Notes: generated from the sequence alone by a model not told the origin. A stretch of DNA of 64,000 bases from Sphingomonas nostoxanthinifaciens (GCF_019930585.1 NZ_CP082839.1:4042001-4106000); one strand, 5' to 3'; positions 1-8,387 are shown, counted from the first letter of the stretch. Made by a program: numbers and translations.

Positions 1-1304
1 ACGCCGCCGAGCATGGCACGCCCAGCTGGATCCGCGGCGGCGGCTGGAATCAGGAGGCGTGGAGCCTCGCCCGCTTCCCGACCGCCGCCGACCTCGACGC
101 GGCGGTGAAGGATCGGCCGGTGCTGCTGGAGCGCGTCGACGGCCACGCTCTGCTCGCCAATACGGCGGCGATGGCGGCGGCGGGGATCACCGCCAAGACG
201 CCCGATCCCAAGGGCGGGCGGATCGAACGCGACGCCAAGGGCAATCCCACCGGCCTGTTCGTCGATGCCGCCAAGGCTCTGATCGCCAAGGCCGCGCCCC
301 CGCCGCTGCCGCGCGAGCGCGAGACGGCGCTCGCCAAGGCGCAGGAGATTTTGCTCGCCGACGGCGTCACCGCCACCAGCGACATGGCCGAGACGGTCGA
401 GGATTGGGAGGCGCTGCGCCGCATGGGCGACGGCGGCCGGCTGCGCGTGCGCATCACCGCTTATGCCGACGGCATCGACGCGCTGCTGACCGTCGCCGGA
501 TCGGGGCCGACCGCGTGGCTGTATGACGGCCACCTGCGGATGGTCGGCGTCAAACTGTTCGCCGACGGCGCGCTCGGCTCGCGCGGGGCGTGGCTCAAGC
601 AGCCTTATGCCGATCAGCCGGGCACGCGCGGGCTGCAATTCCTCGACGATGCCAAGCTGCGCAACCTGATGAGCCGCGCGGCGATGGACGATTTCCAGGT
701 GGCGGTGCACGCCATCGGCGACGCCGCCAACGCGCAGGTGCTCGACGCGATCGACGAATTGTCCGACACCTACAAGGGCGACCGCCGCTGGCGGATCGAG
801 CATGCCCAGATCGTCGACCCGGCCGATCTGCCGCGCTTCGCGAAGCACGGCATCGTCGCGTCGATGCAGCCGACCCATGCCACGTCCGATCATCGCATGG
901 CGGCGGCGCGGCTGGGCACGGCGCGGCTCGCCGGCGCCTATGCGTGGAAGACGATGCTCGACGAAGGCGTGCCGCTCGCCTTCGGCTCGGATTATCCGGT
1001 CGAGGATCCGAACCCTTTCCCCGGCATGGCCGATGCGGTGACGCGCGAGGATGCGGCGGGCGATCCGCCCGGCGGCTTCACGCCGCAGCAGCGCATCACG
1101 CTGACGCAGGCGCTCGCCGCCTTCACCACCGGCGCCGCCTTCGCCGAGCGCGCCGAGGATCGGATCGGCAGCCTCGCCCCCGGCCGTCTCGCCGACTTCA
1201 TCCTGCTCGATCGCGATCCGTTCATGGTCGATCCGCGCGCGCTGCGCGAGACCAAGGTGATGGAGACGTGGATCGGCGGCGTGCGCGCCTGGGTCCGCAA
1301 ATAG
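1..1304 (+). CDS. Amidohydrolase family 3 (YtcJ-like), 5' end missing
   Basis: The reading frame is open from the first full codon at position 3, so the start lies upstream of the window. About 433 residues are present. The visible part begins with the family motif WIRGGGWNQE, followed by VLLERVDGHA, which is typical of YtcJ-type metal-dependent hydrolases. Metal-site and fold motifs follow in order: VHAIGDAANAQVLDAID, RIEHAQIVDPADLPRF, and FGSDYPVEDPNPF near the C-terminus, which supplies the catalytic Asp. These enzymes hydrolyse amide or related C-N bonds, but the substrate cannot be read from the sequence. Many sphingomonad relatives are exported, but the N-terminus is not visible here. 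It converges with the membrane protein gene on the other strand, leaving only 5 bp between the stops. Confidence 0.88.
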   Translation, partial: AAEHGTPSWIRGGGWNQEAWSLARFPTAADLDAAVKDRPVLLERVDGHALLANTAAMAAAGITAKTPDPKGGRIERDAKGNPTGLFVDAAKALIAKAAPPPLPRERETALAKAQEILLADGVTATSDMAETVEDWEALRRMGDGGRLRVRITAYADGIDALLTVAGSGPTAWLYDGHLRMVGVKLFADGALGSRGAWLKQPYADQPGTRGLQFLDDAKLRNLMSRAAMDDFQVAVHAIGDAANAQVLDAIDELSDTYKGDRRWRIEHAQIVDPADLPRFAKHGIVASMQPTHATSDHRMAAARLGTARLAGAYAWKTMLDEGVPLAFGSDYPVEDPNPFPGMADAVTREDAAGDPPGGFTPQQRITLTQALAAFTTGAAFAERAEDRIGSLAPGRLADFILLDRDPFMVDPRALRETKVMETWIGGVRAWVRK

Positions 1305-1309
1305 GCGGC

Positions 1310-2056
1310 TCAGGCCGACTGGATCAGCCGCACCAGCGCCGTGGTCGGCGGCGCGAAGCCGAGCGGGCCGATCGCGACGTCGCTCAGCACGATCACGCCC
1401 AGCCCCCACAGATAGGCCGGATGGACCCGGCCGCGCACGACACGATCGGCGATCATCCCCGCCGCGCCGAACGACAGGATCGCCGCGAACATCACCAATG
1501 GCGCCGCCGCACCGAACGACCCCATCGGCAGCAGCCGGCCGAGCCCCGGCCCGAGGATCGAGATGGTCGCGCACAGCATCAGTCGCTTGTGCCATTCGCG
1601 CCGGCGTCGCAGCAGGATGCCCGACGCGACCAGCCCGCCGAACACCGCGATGCCGATCAGGTTCATCACCAGGAAGATGCCCGGCGGGAAGAAGCTCGGC
1701 ACGGCATGGTGGCCGATCGCGAACAACGTCGCCGCAACCCCCATCACCACCATCGCCGCCGCCAGACCCGCGCCGACCCAGCCGAGGCGCCGATGCAGCC
1801 GCAGCGAGCCGCGCGCGATGAACGCCGGCTGCGCCACGAACAGCAAGACCCACAAGGTGAAGACCATGCCGTGGATATGCAGCAGCAGCGGCAGGGCCGG
1901 CGTGTCGGTAAAGTCGCCCGGCACGGTCGTCGAGAAGCCGCCGACGATCACCGCCGCCATCGCGAGCGATATCCACAGATAGAAAGACTGGCTCACGTCG
2001 CGGCTGCGCCGCGGCTGGCGTGCGATACTCGTCGCGGTCAAGATAATCTCCCCCAC
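1310..2056 (-). CDS. Seven-helix integral membrane protein of unknown function
   Basis: About 248 residues with seven hydrophobic segments that look like transmembrane helices, the first around FYLWISLAMAAVIVGGF and the last around YLWGLGVIVLSDVAIG. Histidines recur at helix ends or loops (HIHGMVFTLW, HRRLGWVGAG, REWHKRLMLC). This could suggest haem or metal binding, as in small cytochrome-b-like proteins, but no CxxCH or other diagnostic motif is present. The product is not recognised with confidence. The start is uncertain: the first ATG is at 2056, but a TTG at 2041 has a well-placed GGGGAG upstream and would remove five residues. The gene is convergent with the amidohydrolase and stands alone otherwise. 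Confidence 0.75.
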   Translation of the reverse strand: MGEIILTATSIARQPRRSRDVSQSFYLWISLAMAAVIVGGFSTTVPGDFTDTPALPLLLHIHGMVFTLWVLLFVAQPAFIARGSLRLHRRLGWVGAGLAAAMVVMGVAATLFAIGHHAVPSFFPPGIFLVMNLIGIAVFGGLVASGILLRRRREWHKRLMLCATISILGPGLGRLLPMGSFGAAAPLVMFAAILSFGAAGMIADRVVRGRVHPAYLWGLGVIVLSDVAIGPLGFAPPTTALVRLIQSA

Positions 2057-2174
2057 CCAAAGAGATTCGGTGAGTGACGCTAATGAATCACTGACAATAA
2101 CGCCGCTCGCGCGCGACTATGTCTGGCGCAGCATCTTTTGGCCAGTAATTCCGCGCAGCGGGAGTTACATGATC

Positions 2175-2210
2175 ATCCAATCAAACTGCTGTTCCGAGGA
2201 CAGATTGGAT
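2175..2210. repeat. 8-bp inverted repeat ATCCAATC ... GATTGGAT
   Basis: Perfect 8-bp arms at 2175-2182 and 2203-2210 are separated by 20 bp. It lies in the roughly 260-bp gap between the membrane protein and the DUF559 gene, a stretch with no credible gene. It could be a hairpin or a spaced operator; function unknown. Confidence 0.4.
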
Positions 2211-2249
2211 CTGGCGGTCGGCATCGACCTCAGGTTCGGGCCTTCCGCT

Positions 2250-2283
2250 CCCCTCCCTGCAAGGGAGGGGTTGGGGGTGGGTA
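2250..2283. repeat. Palindromic GC-rich repeat, left copy flanking the DUF559 gene
   Basis: The arms CCCCTCCCT and AGGGAGGGG (2250-2258, 2262-2270) form a 9-bp hairpin with a 3-nt loop, followed by a G-rich tail TTGGGGGTGGGTA. A second copy in opposite orientation lies at 2657-2690. The pair brackets the DUF559 gene. Confidence 0.85.
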
Positions 2284-2315
2284 GAGGCACGCGGTGCAGA
2301 TGATACAAGCAGCCG

Positions 2316-2696
2316 GTGCAACGCATCCCGCCCGAACTGACCCAAAGCGCGCGCCGTTTGCGCCGGGACGCCACCGTCGAGGAACGGTTGCTCTGGTCGG
2401 CCTTACGCGAGCAACGACCACGCTTCACGCGCCAATTGGTGATCGACCGCTATATCGTGGACTTTGCCTGCCGCTCCGCCCGGATCGCGATCGAGCTGGA
2501 CGGCGGGCAGCATGCCGTGCGCAGCGCGGAGGATGCGGCGCGAACCGCCCATCTCGAACGGCATGGGTGGACGGTCTTGCGTTTCTGGAACAACGATGTG
2601 CGTGAGAGCGTCGCTGGTGTCGCGGAGACGATCCTCGCGGCCGTTGCGCGAGGGTCCACCCACCCTCGGCCCCTCCCTTCCAGGGAGGGGGGGTGA
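2316..2696 (+). CDS. DUF559 family protein, predicted PD-(D/E)XK / Vsr-like endonuclease
   Basis: The 126-residue product matches the DUF559 family: an N-terminal ARRLRRDATVEERLLWSALR segment, then FTRQLVIDRYIVDFAC and the core ELDGGQH, followed by RTAHLERHGWTVLRFWNNDV. The Asp of IVDF and the Glu and His of ELDGGQH match the catalytic residues expected of a very-short-patch-repair-like nuclease fold. The true biological role of DUF559 proteins is not established. It uses a GTG start at 2316. The last dozen residues (THPRPLPSREGG) and the stop codon are encoded by the right-hand palindromic repeat. A matching inverted repeat lies just upstream, so the gene looks like the cargo of a small repeat unit rather than part of an operon. 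Confidence 0.85.
   Translation: MQRIPPELTQSARRLRRDATVEERLLWSALREQRPRFTRQLVIDRYIVDFACRSARIAIELDGGQHAVRSAEDAARTAHLERHGWTVLRFWNNDVRESVAGVAETILAAVARGSTHPRPLPSREGG
2657..2690. repeat. Palindromic GC-rich repeat, right (inverted) copy flanking the DUF559 gene
   Basis: A CCACCCACCCTCGG tail is followed by arms CCCCTCCCT and AGGGAGGGG (2670-2678, 2682-2690). It is the reverse complement arrangement of the left copy at 2250-2283, with identical arms and a closely matching tail. It overlaps the 3' end of the DUF559 coding sequence. Confidence 0.85.
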
Positions 2697-2725
2697 TGGC
2701 CGCTCACCGCTTCATCCCGTCCGCA

Positions 2726-4642
2726 TCACTCCGGTAGGGCATAGGCGATCACGTAATCGCCCTGCTTGTTCTTGAACGAGGTGTGGCCACCGGCCGAGAT
2801 CACCACATATTGCCGGCCGTTCGGCCCCAGCCGATAGGTCATCGGCGTCGCCTGCGCGGTGACCGGCAGCCGCGCGCGCCACACTTCCTTGCCCGTTTCG
2901 GTGCTGAAGGCGCGGATGAACTGGTCGGTGGTCGCTCCGACGAAGACGAGGCCGCCCGCGGTGACGGTGGTGCCGCCCTGGTTCGGCGTGCCCGTCTTGA
3001 ACCACAATGGCCACGGCGCCATGTCGCGCGAGGTGCCGAGCGGCACGTCCCACTTGCGGCGGCCGGTGCCCATGTCGATCGCGGTCAGCCGGCCCCATGG
3101 CGGCCGCACGCACGGCGCGCCGAACGGCGACAAGAACGGCTCGTGCACCAGCCGGAACGGCGTGCCGTTGAGCGGCGAATAGCCGTCGCTGCCGGCATGC
3201 GGCACCAGCTTGAGGATGCCCGGCACGCTGGTCGAGTTGACCAGCAGCAGGTTGCGCTGCGGATCGTAGGACAGGCCGCCCCAATCCATCCCGCCGAGGC
3301 TGGTGGGATAGACGAGGGTCGACTGCGCGCCGATCGGGGTGAACAGGCCTTCGTTGCGTAAGGTGCGGAATTTCTTAACGCAGGCGTGGCGGTCGATCGG
3401 GGTGAAGCCCCACATATCGTCCTCGGTCAGCCGCATCTTCTGCAGCGGATGTTCGGGCAGCAGCGGGATCGGCTGGGTCGGCGCGATCTGGTCGGCCTGC
3501 ACGCCGCCCTGCGGCACCGGCATTTCGCGCACCGGCATCAGCGGCTTGCCGGTCATCCGGTCGAGCACGAAGATATAGCCCATCTTGGTCGCCTGCGCGA
3601 CCGCGGGCACGATCCGCCCGCCCGGCGCCTTATAGTCGAACAGCAACGGCTGCGACGGCGTGTCGTAATCCCACACGTCCTTGTGGACGAACTGGTAGCT
3701 CCAGCGCAGCGCGCCGGTCTCGATGTCGAGCGCGATCAGCGCGCTGCCGAAATGGTCCCAATCCTTGGCACCCATCACCATGTCTATCTGCGGCGTGCCG
3801 GTGGGCAGGAACAGCAATTTGTGCTGCACGTCGACTGACATCGGCCCCCACACGTTGGGCGTGCTGCGCGGATAATCCTTGCCCGTCTCGGTCGCGGCGG
3901 TGCCCGGCGGGGCACCTGTCCACGCCCAGCGCTCGGCGCCGGTGCGCGCGTCGAAGGCACGCACCACGCCGCCCGGCATGTCGGTATTGTGGAAGTCGAT
4001 GATCTTGGAGCCGGTGATGACCAGATCGCCGTAGATGGTCGGCGCGGACGACACGCCGTACAGGCCGGGCTGCTCGATCGTCCCCAACCGGTCGTGCAGA
4101 TTGACCTGTCCGCTCTTGCCGAAATCGGCGCATGGCCGCCCGGTGCGCGCGTCGAGCGCCAGCAGCTTGCCGTCGATCGTGCCGGCGAAGATGCGCTGCC
4201 CGCAGGCGAGGCTGGACGCGCCCGGCCGTTTGTCTTCCCAGTAGGAGACGCCGCGGCAGGTGACGACGGTGGCGCCGTTGGTGTCGGGATGCGCGTCGTA
4301 CATCCATTTCTGGCGGCCGGTCGCGGCATCGACCGCGCTGATCCGCGCGCGCGGCGAACACATGAACAATGTATCGCCGACGAGGATCGGCGTCGCCTCG
4401 ACCGCGAGGCCGAGCTTCTCGCCATGGGTGACCAGATCGCCGGTGCGATAGGTCCATGCGACCTTCAGATCGTGGACGTTGGCGGGGGTGATCTGCGTGT
4501 TGGCGGAATAATGCAGGCCGCCATCGTCGCCGCCCCATTTGCCCCAGCCGTCGACCGGGCCGCCGGCATGCGGATAATGGGCGGGCGAATGACACGATGC
4601 CACGAGCAACCCCGCGACGAGCGATATGCGCGCCTTCCCCAT
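2726..4642 (-). CDS. PQQ-dependent dehydrogenase, glucose/quinate dehydrogenase-like, predicted lipoprotein
   Basis: 638 residues. The beta-propeller repeats carry tryptophan-docking segments such as ISAVDAATGRQKWMYD, LLALDARTGRP and RAFDARTGAERWAW. ACGQRIFAGTIDGKLLALDA and SLGGMDWGGLSYDP are typical of the membrane glucose dehydrogenase / quinate dehydrogenase branch of quinoproteins. Those enzymes usually carry about five N-terminal membrane helices. Here they are replaced by a short signal with a lipobox-like VASC near residue 15, suggesting a lipid-anchored periplasmic enzyme. No CxxCH haem motif is seen, so electrons would go to ubiquinone or a separate carrier. The start at 4642 is chosen because GGGAGAG lies 7 nt upstream and it opens directly on the signal sequence. 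The substrate is not determinable from sequence. Confidence 0.85.
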   Translation of the reverse strand: MGKARISLVAGLLVASCHSPAHYPHAGGPVDGWGKWGGDDGGLHYSANTQITPANVHDLKVAWTYRTGDLVTHGEKLGLAVEATPILVGDTLFMCSPRARISAVDAATGRQKWMYDAHPDTNGATVVTCRGVSYWEDKRPGASSLACGQRIFAGTIDGKLLALDARTGRPCADFGKSGQVNLHDRLGTIEQPGLYGVSSAPTIYGDLVITGSKIIDFHNTDMPGGVVRAFDARTGAERWAWTGAPPGTAATETGKDYPRSTPNVWGPMSVDVQHKLLFLPTGTPQIDMVMGAKDWDHFGSALIALDIETGALRWSYQFVHKDVWDYDTPSQPLLFDYKAPGGRIVPAVAQATKMGYIFVLDRMTGKPLMPVREMPVPQGGVQADQIAPTQPIPLLPEHPLQKMRLTEDDMWGFTPIDRHACVKKFRTLRNEGLFTPIGAQSTLVYPTSLGGMDWGGLSYDPQRNLLLVNSTSVPGILKLVPHAGSDGYSPLNGTPFRLVHEPFLSPFGAPCVRPPWGRLTAIDMGTGRRKWDVPLGTSRDMAPWPLWFKTGTPNQGGTTVTAGGLVFVGATTDQFIRAFSTETGKEVWRARLPVTAQATPMTYRLGPNGRQYVVISAGGHTSFKNKQGDYVIAYALPE

Positions 4643-4679
4643 CCGTCTCTCCCGATGCAATTCTTCTCGTCTTGCGTAC

Positions 4680-4693
4680 ATCTGTATACAGAT
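4680..4693. promoter_or_regulatory. Perfect 14-bp palindrome ATCTGTATACAGAT, candidate operator
   Basis: Perfect dyad symmetry centred on TGTATACA, 38 bp upstream of the start of the PQQ dehydrogenase, in the 133-bp gap after the GGDEF gene. TGTATACA cores are common in GntR-family operators, so this is a plausible regulator site; the regulator is not in the window. Confidence 0.5.
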
Positions 4694-4775
4694 CGAAACG
4701 CAATGAAAAGCATGCTCGTCGCGAGAGCTGCAGTTTTTCAGGAAGGGCGCGCGGCGGCGTTCCGGGCGGGCGGGC

Positions 4776-5741
4776 TCAGCGCGTTATCCGCGAGCGATGC
4801 ACCGGACGCCCGACCCGCATACAATTCCGGCCGCCGCGCTTGGCGGCGTACAAAGCGCGGTCGGCATCGGCGAACAGCGCCTCGCCATCGAGCCCGGCGC
4901 TGTCGCTGAGCCACGCCAGCCCCGCCGAGGCCGAAACGGCGAGCAACCGATCCTGCCACACGATCGGCGCGGACAGATCGCGCAGCAGCCCGCGCGTCCG
5001 GCGCAGCAATCGGCCCGGATCGCCGTCGTCCAGCGCGACGATCGCGAACTCGTCGCCGCCGATCCGCGCGACCATCGCCGAACGGGCGAAGGCGTTCGCC
5101 AGCCGCGCCGCGAAGCTGCGCAGGCAGGCGTCGCCCGCGCCGTGGCCATAGCGGTCGTTGATCATCTTGAAGCCGTCGACGTCGATCAGGATCAGCGCAC
5201 CCACCCCCGCCAGCCGCAGCCGCGCGCCCGACATGTCGAGCAGGCGTTCCTGAAAGGCGCGCCGGTTGGCGAGGCCCGTCAGCGCGTCGGATTCGGCGAG
5301 CAGCTTAAGCGCGTCGAGCTGCCGTCGTTGCTCCGTAATGTCCTGTTTGAGGCCGTAGAGCTGGACCACGCGTCCGCCGCGCGTGACGACGTCGCCGCTC
5401 AACCGCATCCAGCGGCGTTCGCCGTCGAGCCGCATGATCTCCGCATCGATCGTGAACGCGCCGCGCCGCGCGATCGCCTCGCGCCGCACCAATTCCATCA
5501 ACGCGCGCGATTCGTCCTGGTACATCGCCACGGTGTCGCGGCGGTCGATCGTCGCGCCGAGCGGGATACCGAAAATGTCGTAGGTGCCGTCGGTCCAGGT
5601 CAGCCGGTTGTCGACCAGCTCGCACGACCATGCGCCGATGCCGGCCAATGCCGTCGCGCGCCGGAGCAGCTCCGCGCCGCCGCGCAACGGATCCTGCGGC
5701 GGCTCGCGATCCTTCCCGGCTCTGATCACGCTCGACGCCAT
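4776..5741 (-). CDS. PAS-GGDEF diguanylate cyclase
   Basis: 321 residues. An N-terminal PAS domain (about 25-145) includes ATALAGIGAWSCELVDNRLTW and ends with LYGLKQDITEQRRQLDAL. A GGDEF domain follows (about 155-310) with DALTGLANRRAFQERL, LILIDVDGFKMINDRYGH and the intact active-site motif RIGGDEFAIV. It should therefore make cyclic di-GMP from two GTP, controlled by the PAS input. The residues five positions upstream of GGDEF (RSAM) do not form the RxxD inhibitory site, so simple product feedback is not expected. No transmembrane segment is seen, so it is probably cytoplasmic. It is divergent from hemC, with a gap of about 164 bp. Confidence 0.9.
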   Translation of the reverse strand: MASSVIRAGKDREPPQDPLRGGAELLRRATALAGIGAWSCELVDNRLTWTDGTYDIFGIPLGATIDRRDTVAMYQDESRALMELVRREAIARRGAFTIDAEIMRLDGERRWMRLSGDVVTRGGRVVQLYGLKQDITEQRRQLDALKLLAESDALTGLANRRAFQERLLDMSGARLRLAGVGALILIDVDGFKMINDRYGHGAGDACLRSFAARLANAFARSAMVARIGGDEFAIVALDDGDPGRLLRRTRGLLRDLSAPIVWQDRLLAVSASAGLAWLSDSAGLDGEALFADADRALYAAKRGGRNCMRVGRPVHRSRITR

Positions 5742-5905
5742 TCACGCCACCCTCGCTTGCCGGGCCTGCGCTACCCCGCCCGCGTTAACGATCCCTATTC
5801 GTTGCAATATCAATCATGCACGCCGTGCGCGCGGGTGCAATTGCCCGATCGCGCGGCCGCCGTGCACTGCTTGAACGTCATCGTCGGACGGGGCATGGCG
5901 CGGCG

Positions 5906-6820
5906 ATGCGCACGCTCCGTCTCGGCACACGCGGCTCGCCGCTCGCGCTCTGGCAGGCGCATATGGTCGCAGCCCGGCTGCGCGCCGCGCACGGCCTGCC
6001 CGAGGACGCGGTGGCGATCGTGCCGATCCGCACCACCGGCGATCGCGTGCAGGATCGCGCGCTCGCCGAGATCGGCGGCAAGGCGCTGTGGACCAAGGAG
6101 CTCGATCGCGCGCTGCTGGCGGGCGAGATCGATTGCGCGGTCCATTCGATGAAGGATGTCGAGACGATCCGGCCGGCGGAGATCGTGATCGCGGCGATGC
6201 CGCCGCGCGCCGACGTGCGCGACCGGCTGATCGGCGCCGACAGCCTCGCCGCTCTGCCACCCGGCGCGCGCGTCGGCACCTCGTCGCCGCGCCGCGCCGC
6301 GCAGGTCCGCCGCGCGCGGCCCGATGCGACGATCCTGCTGTTCCGCGGCAATGTCGACACGCGCCTCGCCAAGCTGGCGGCGGGCGAGGCCGACGCGACA
6401 TTGCTCGCCGCCGCCGGGCTCGACCGGCTCGACAAGACCGACATCGGCCATGCGCTCCCGATCGACACGATGCTGCCCGCCCCGGCGCAGGGCGCGGTCG
6501 GCGTCGAGGCGCGCGCCGACGATCATGCGATGCTGGCGTTGCTCGCCGCGATCGACGATGCCGCCACCAGCATGTGCGTCCGCGCCGAGCGCGACTTGCT
6601 CGCCGCCCTGGGCGCAGACTGCCGGTCACCGGTCGCCGCGGTCGCGACCGTCGCGGACGGCGGCATCCACCTGCGCGCCGAGATTTTGAGCGAGGACGGC
6701 GCGCTGTGGCAGGCGGGCGAGACGCGCTTCGCCGCGGGCGATGCCGACGCCCCGGCGCGCCTCGCCGCCGATCTGCTGCGCGACGCCGCGCCGCCGTTGC
6801 GCGCCTTGTTCACGCCGTGA
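5906..6820 (+). CDS. hemC: Porphobilinogen deaminase (hydroxymethylbilane synthase)
   Basis: 304 residues; cytosolic enzyme joining four porphobilinogens into hydroxymethylbilane in haem biosynthesis. Family motifs are RLGTRGSPLALWQA at the N-terminus, IGGKALWTKELDRALL, CAVHSMKDVE, GTSSPRRAAQ, FRGNVDTRLAKL and PAPAQGAVGVE. The cofactor cysteine lies in LGADCRSPVAA, which carries the dipyrromethane. The ATG at 5906 is chosen because it opens directly on the conserved MRTLRLGTRGSPLA. The stop overlaps the start of hemD in the sequence GTGA, implying translational coupling. Confidence 0.97.
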   Translation: MRTLRLGTRGSPLALWQAHMVAARLRAAHGLPEDAVAIVPIRTTGDRVQDRALAEIGGKALWTKELDRALLAGEIDCAVHSMKDVETIRPAEIVIAAMPPRADVRDRLIGADSLAALPPGARVGTSSPRRAAQVRRARPDATILLFRGNVDTRLAKLAAGEADATLLAAAGLDRLDKTDIGHALPIDTMLPAPAQGAVGVEARADDHAMLALLAAIDDAATSMCVRAERDLLAALGADCRSPVAAVATVADGGIHLRAEILSEDGALWQAGETRFAAGDADAPARLAADLLRDAAPPLRALFTP

Positions 6821-7497
6821 CATTGCTGCTGGTGCTACGGCCCGAGCCCGGCGCCGGCGCGACGCGTGCGCGCGCCGAGGCGGCCGGCTTCAGCGTGGAC
6901 GTCGTTCCCCTGTTCGAGATCGTGCCGGTCGCAACGGAACTGCCCGCCGACGGCTGGGACGCGGTGCTGCTCACCAGCGCCAATGCCGTGCGCGCACTGG
7001 GTGCGCAAACGGCGGCGCTGGCCGGGCGCCGCGCTTATGCGGTCGGGGCGGCGACCGCCGCGGCGGCGCGCGCGGCGGGCTTCACCGACGTGACGGCGGG
7101 CGACGGCGATGCCACCGCGATCGTCGCGCGCGCGGCGGCCGAGGGCGCGCGCCGCCTGCTCCATCCCACCGGCCGCGAGCATCGGGCCGTGGTCCATCCG
7201 GGCGTCACGATCGAGACGCGCATCGTCTATTCGGCCGAGCTGCGCCCGGCAGCATGGCCGGCGATCGCCGATGCGCTGCGCCGCGACGCGATCGTGCTGC
7301 TGCACTCGCCGCGCGCCGCCGCCTGCTTCGCCGAACATTGCGCCGATCGCGCGCGGGTGCGCCTCGCCGCGATCAGCCCGGCGGCGGCAACGGCGGCGGG
7401 CGGCGGCTGGCGCGCGCTGGCGACCGCGGCCGTGCCGACCGACGCCGCCTTGCTCGACGCAGCATCGCGCCTATCCGCCGACGCGGCGCGGGGCTAA
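6817..7497 (+). CDS. hemD: Uroporphyrinogen-III synthase
   Basis: 226 residues starting with GTG at 6817, overlapping the hemC stop by 4 bp. It follows hemC as in many proteobacteria and catalyses ring closure with D-ring inversion. Sequence conservation in this family is low. Supporting segments are LVLRPEPGAGATRARAEAAG, WDAVLLTSANAVRALG, AYAVGAATAAAARAAGF and AIVLLHSPRAAACF, matching the two alternating Rossmann-like halves of HemD. Context and domain pattern together make the call firm. Confidence 0.93.
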   Translation: MTLLLVLRPEPGAGATRARAEAAGFSVDVVPLFEIVPVATELPADGWDAVLLTSANAVRALGAQTAALAGRRAYAVGAATAAAARAAGFTDVTAGDGDATAIVARAAAEGARRLLHPTGREHRAVVHPGVTIETRIVYSAELRPAAWPAIADALRRDAIVLLHSPRAAACFAEHCADRARVRLAAISPAAATAAGGGWRALATAAVPTDAALLDAASRLSADAARG

Positions 7498-7523
7498 GGA
7501 GCGGAAAACCGCCAGGGGCAGGC

Positions 7524-8354
7524 ATGGACGAACGCAATCTCTACGGCACCGCCAGCCTCGAGCCCCCTCGCGCGCGCCGCAGCATCACCGGCGTGCTGCT
7601 GGGCGTGCTGCTCGCCTTCCTGATCGGCGGCGGCGGCACCGCTTATGCGGTGCATCGCTGGGACCGGGTCGCGCAATGGCTGCACCCGGTGGCGCCCCCC
7701 GCGCCGGTGATCGTGACGCGCACCGTCACGGTGCCCGCGCCCGCCGCCCCGGCCGTGCCCGCTTTGACCGAACGCGTCGACGCGATCGAGGACAAGGTCG
7801 ACGCGATCGACCAGCGTGCCGCCGAGGCGAGCGGCGATGCCGACCGGGCCGAGCGACTGCTGGTCGCCTTCGCCGCGCGGCGCGCGCTCGATCGCGGCCA
7901 GCCGCTCGGCTATCTCGAGGGGATGCTGCGCGATCGCTTCGGCGGCGACGATGCCGCCTCGGTCGCGCTGATCATCGCCGCCGCGCAGAAGCCGGTGATG
8001 CTGGCGCAACTGCAGGACGGGCTGGCGGTGCTCGCCCCTACGCTCACCACCACCGACCCGCGCGAGACGTGGTGGACCGCCTTCCGCCGCGAACTGGCGA
8101 GCCTCGTGGTCGTCCGCCGCACCGACGGCCCCTCGCTGCTGCCGGTCGACCGGCTCGCCCGCGCCAGCCACGCGCTGGAGCAGGGCGAGGTCGAGATCGC
8201 CGCGACCGAAGTCGCCCGCACCCCCGGCGCCGCGCGCGCCGCCGACTGGCTCGCCGCCGCGCGCCGCTACGTCACCGCGCGCAACGCGCTCGACCGGATC
8301 GAGACCGACGCTTTGCTCAAGCCGCCGCAGAAGCCCGCGCCCTTCGCCGGTTGA
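7524..8354 (+). CDS. HemX / mitofilin-like inner-membrane protein
   Basis: 276 residues beginning 26 bp after hemD. A short cytoplasmic tail is followed by one membrane helix around residues 22-42 (ITGVLLGVLLAFLIGGGGTAYAV). A proline/alanine-rich linker and a predicted coiled coil come next (VPALTERVDAIEDKVDAIDQRAAEAS). The rest is a helical periplasmic region with LLPVDRLARASHALEQGEVEIAATEVARTPGA, which resembles the conserved C-terminal part of alphaproteobacterial mitofilin-like proteins found next to hemCD. These proteins are proposed to act at the inner membrane in haem or envelope organisation; no enzymatic residues are evident. It is probably cotranscribed with hemCD. Confidence 0.8.
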   Translation: MDERNLYGTASLEPPRARRSITGVLLGVLLAFLIGGGGTAYAVHRWDRVAQWLHPVAPPAPVIVTRTVTVPAPAAPAVPALTERVDAIEDKVDAIDQRAAEASGDADRAERLLVAFAARRALDRGQPLGYLEGMLRDRFGGDDAASVALIIAAAQKPVMLAQLQDGLAVLAPTLTTTDPRETWWTAFRRELASLVVVRRTDGPSLLPVDRLARASHALEQGEVEIAATEVARTPGAARAADWLAAARRYVTARNALDRIETDALLKPPQKPAPFAG

Positions 8355-8387
8355 CGAACCGCGCCCGCGCGCTCAAACGTGAGCCCA

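Noticed and set aside
2070..2303. A 77-residue plus-strand frame in the gap before the DUF559 gene
   Set aside because: It ends inside the palindromic repeat, has no ribosome site and no family similarity.
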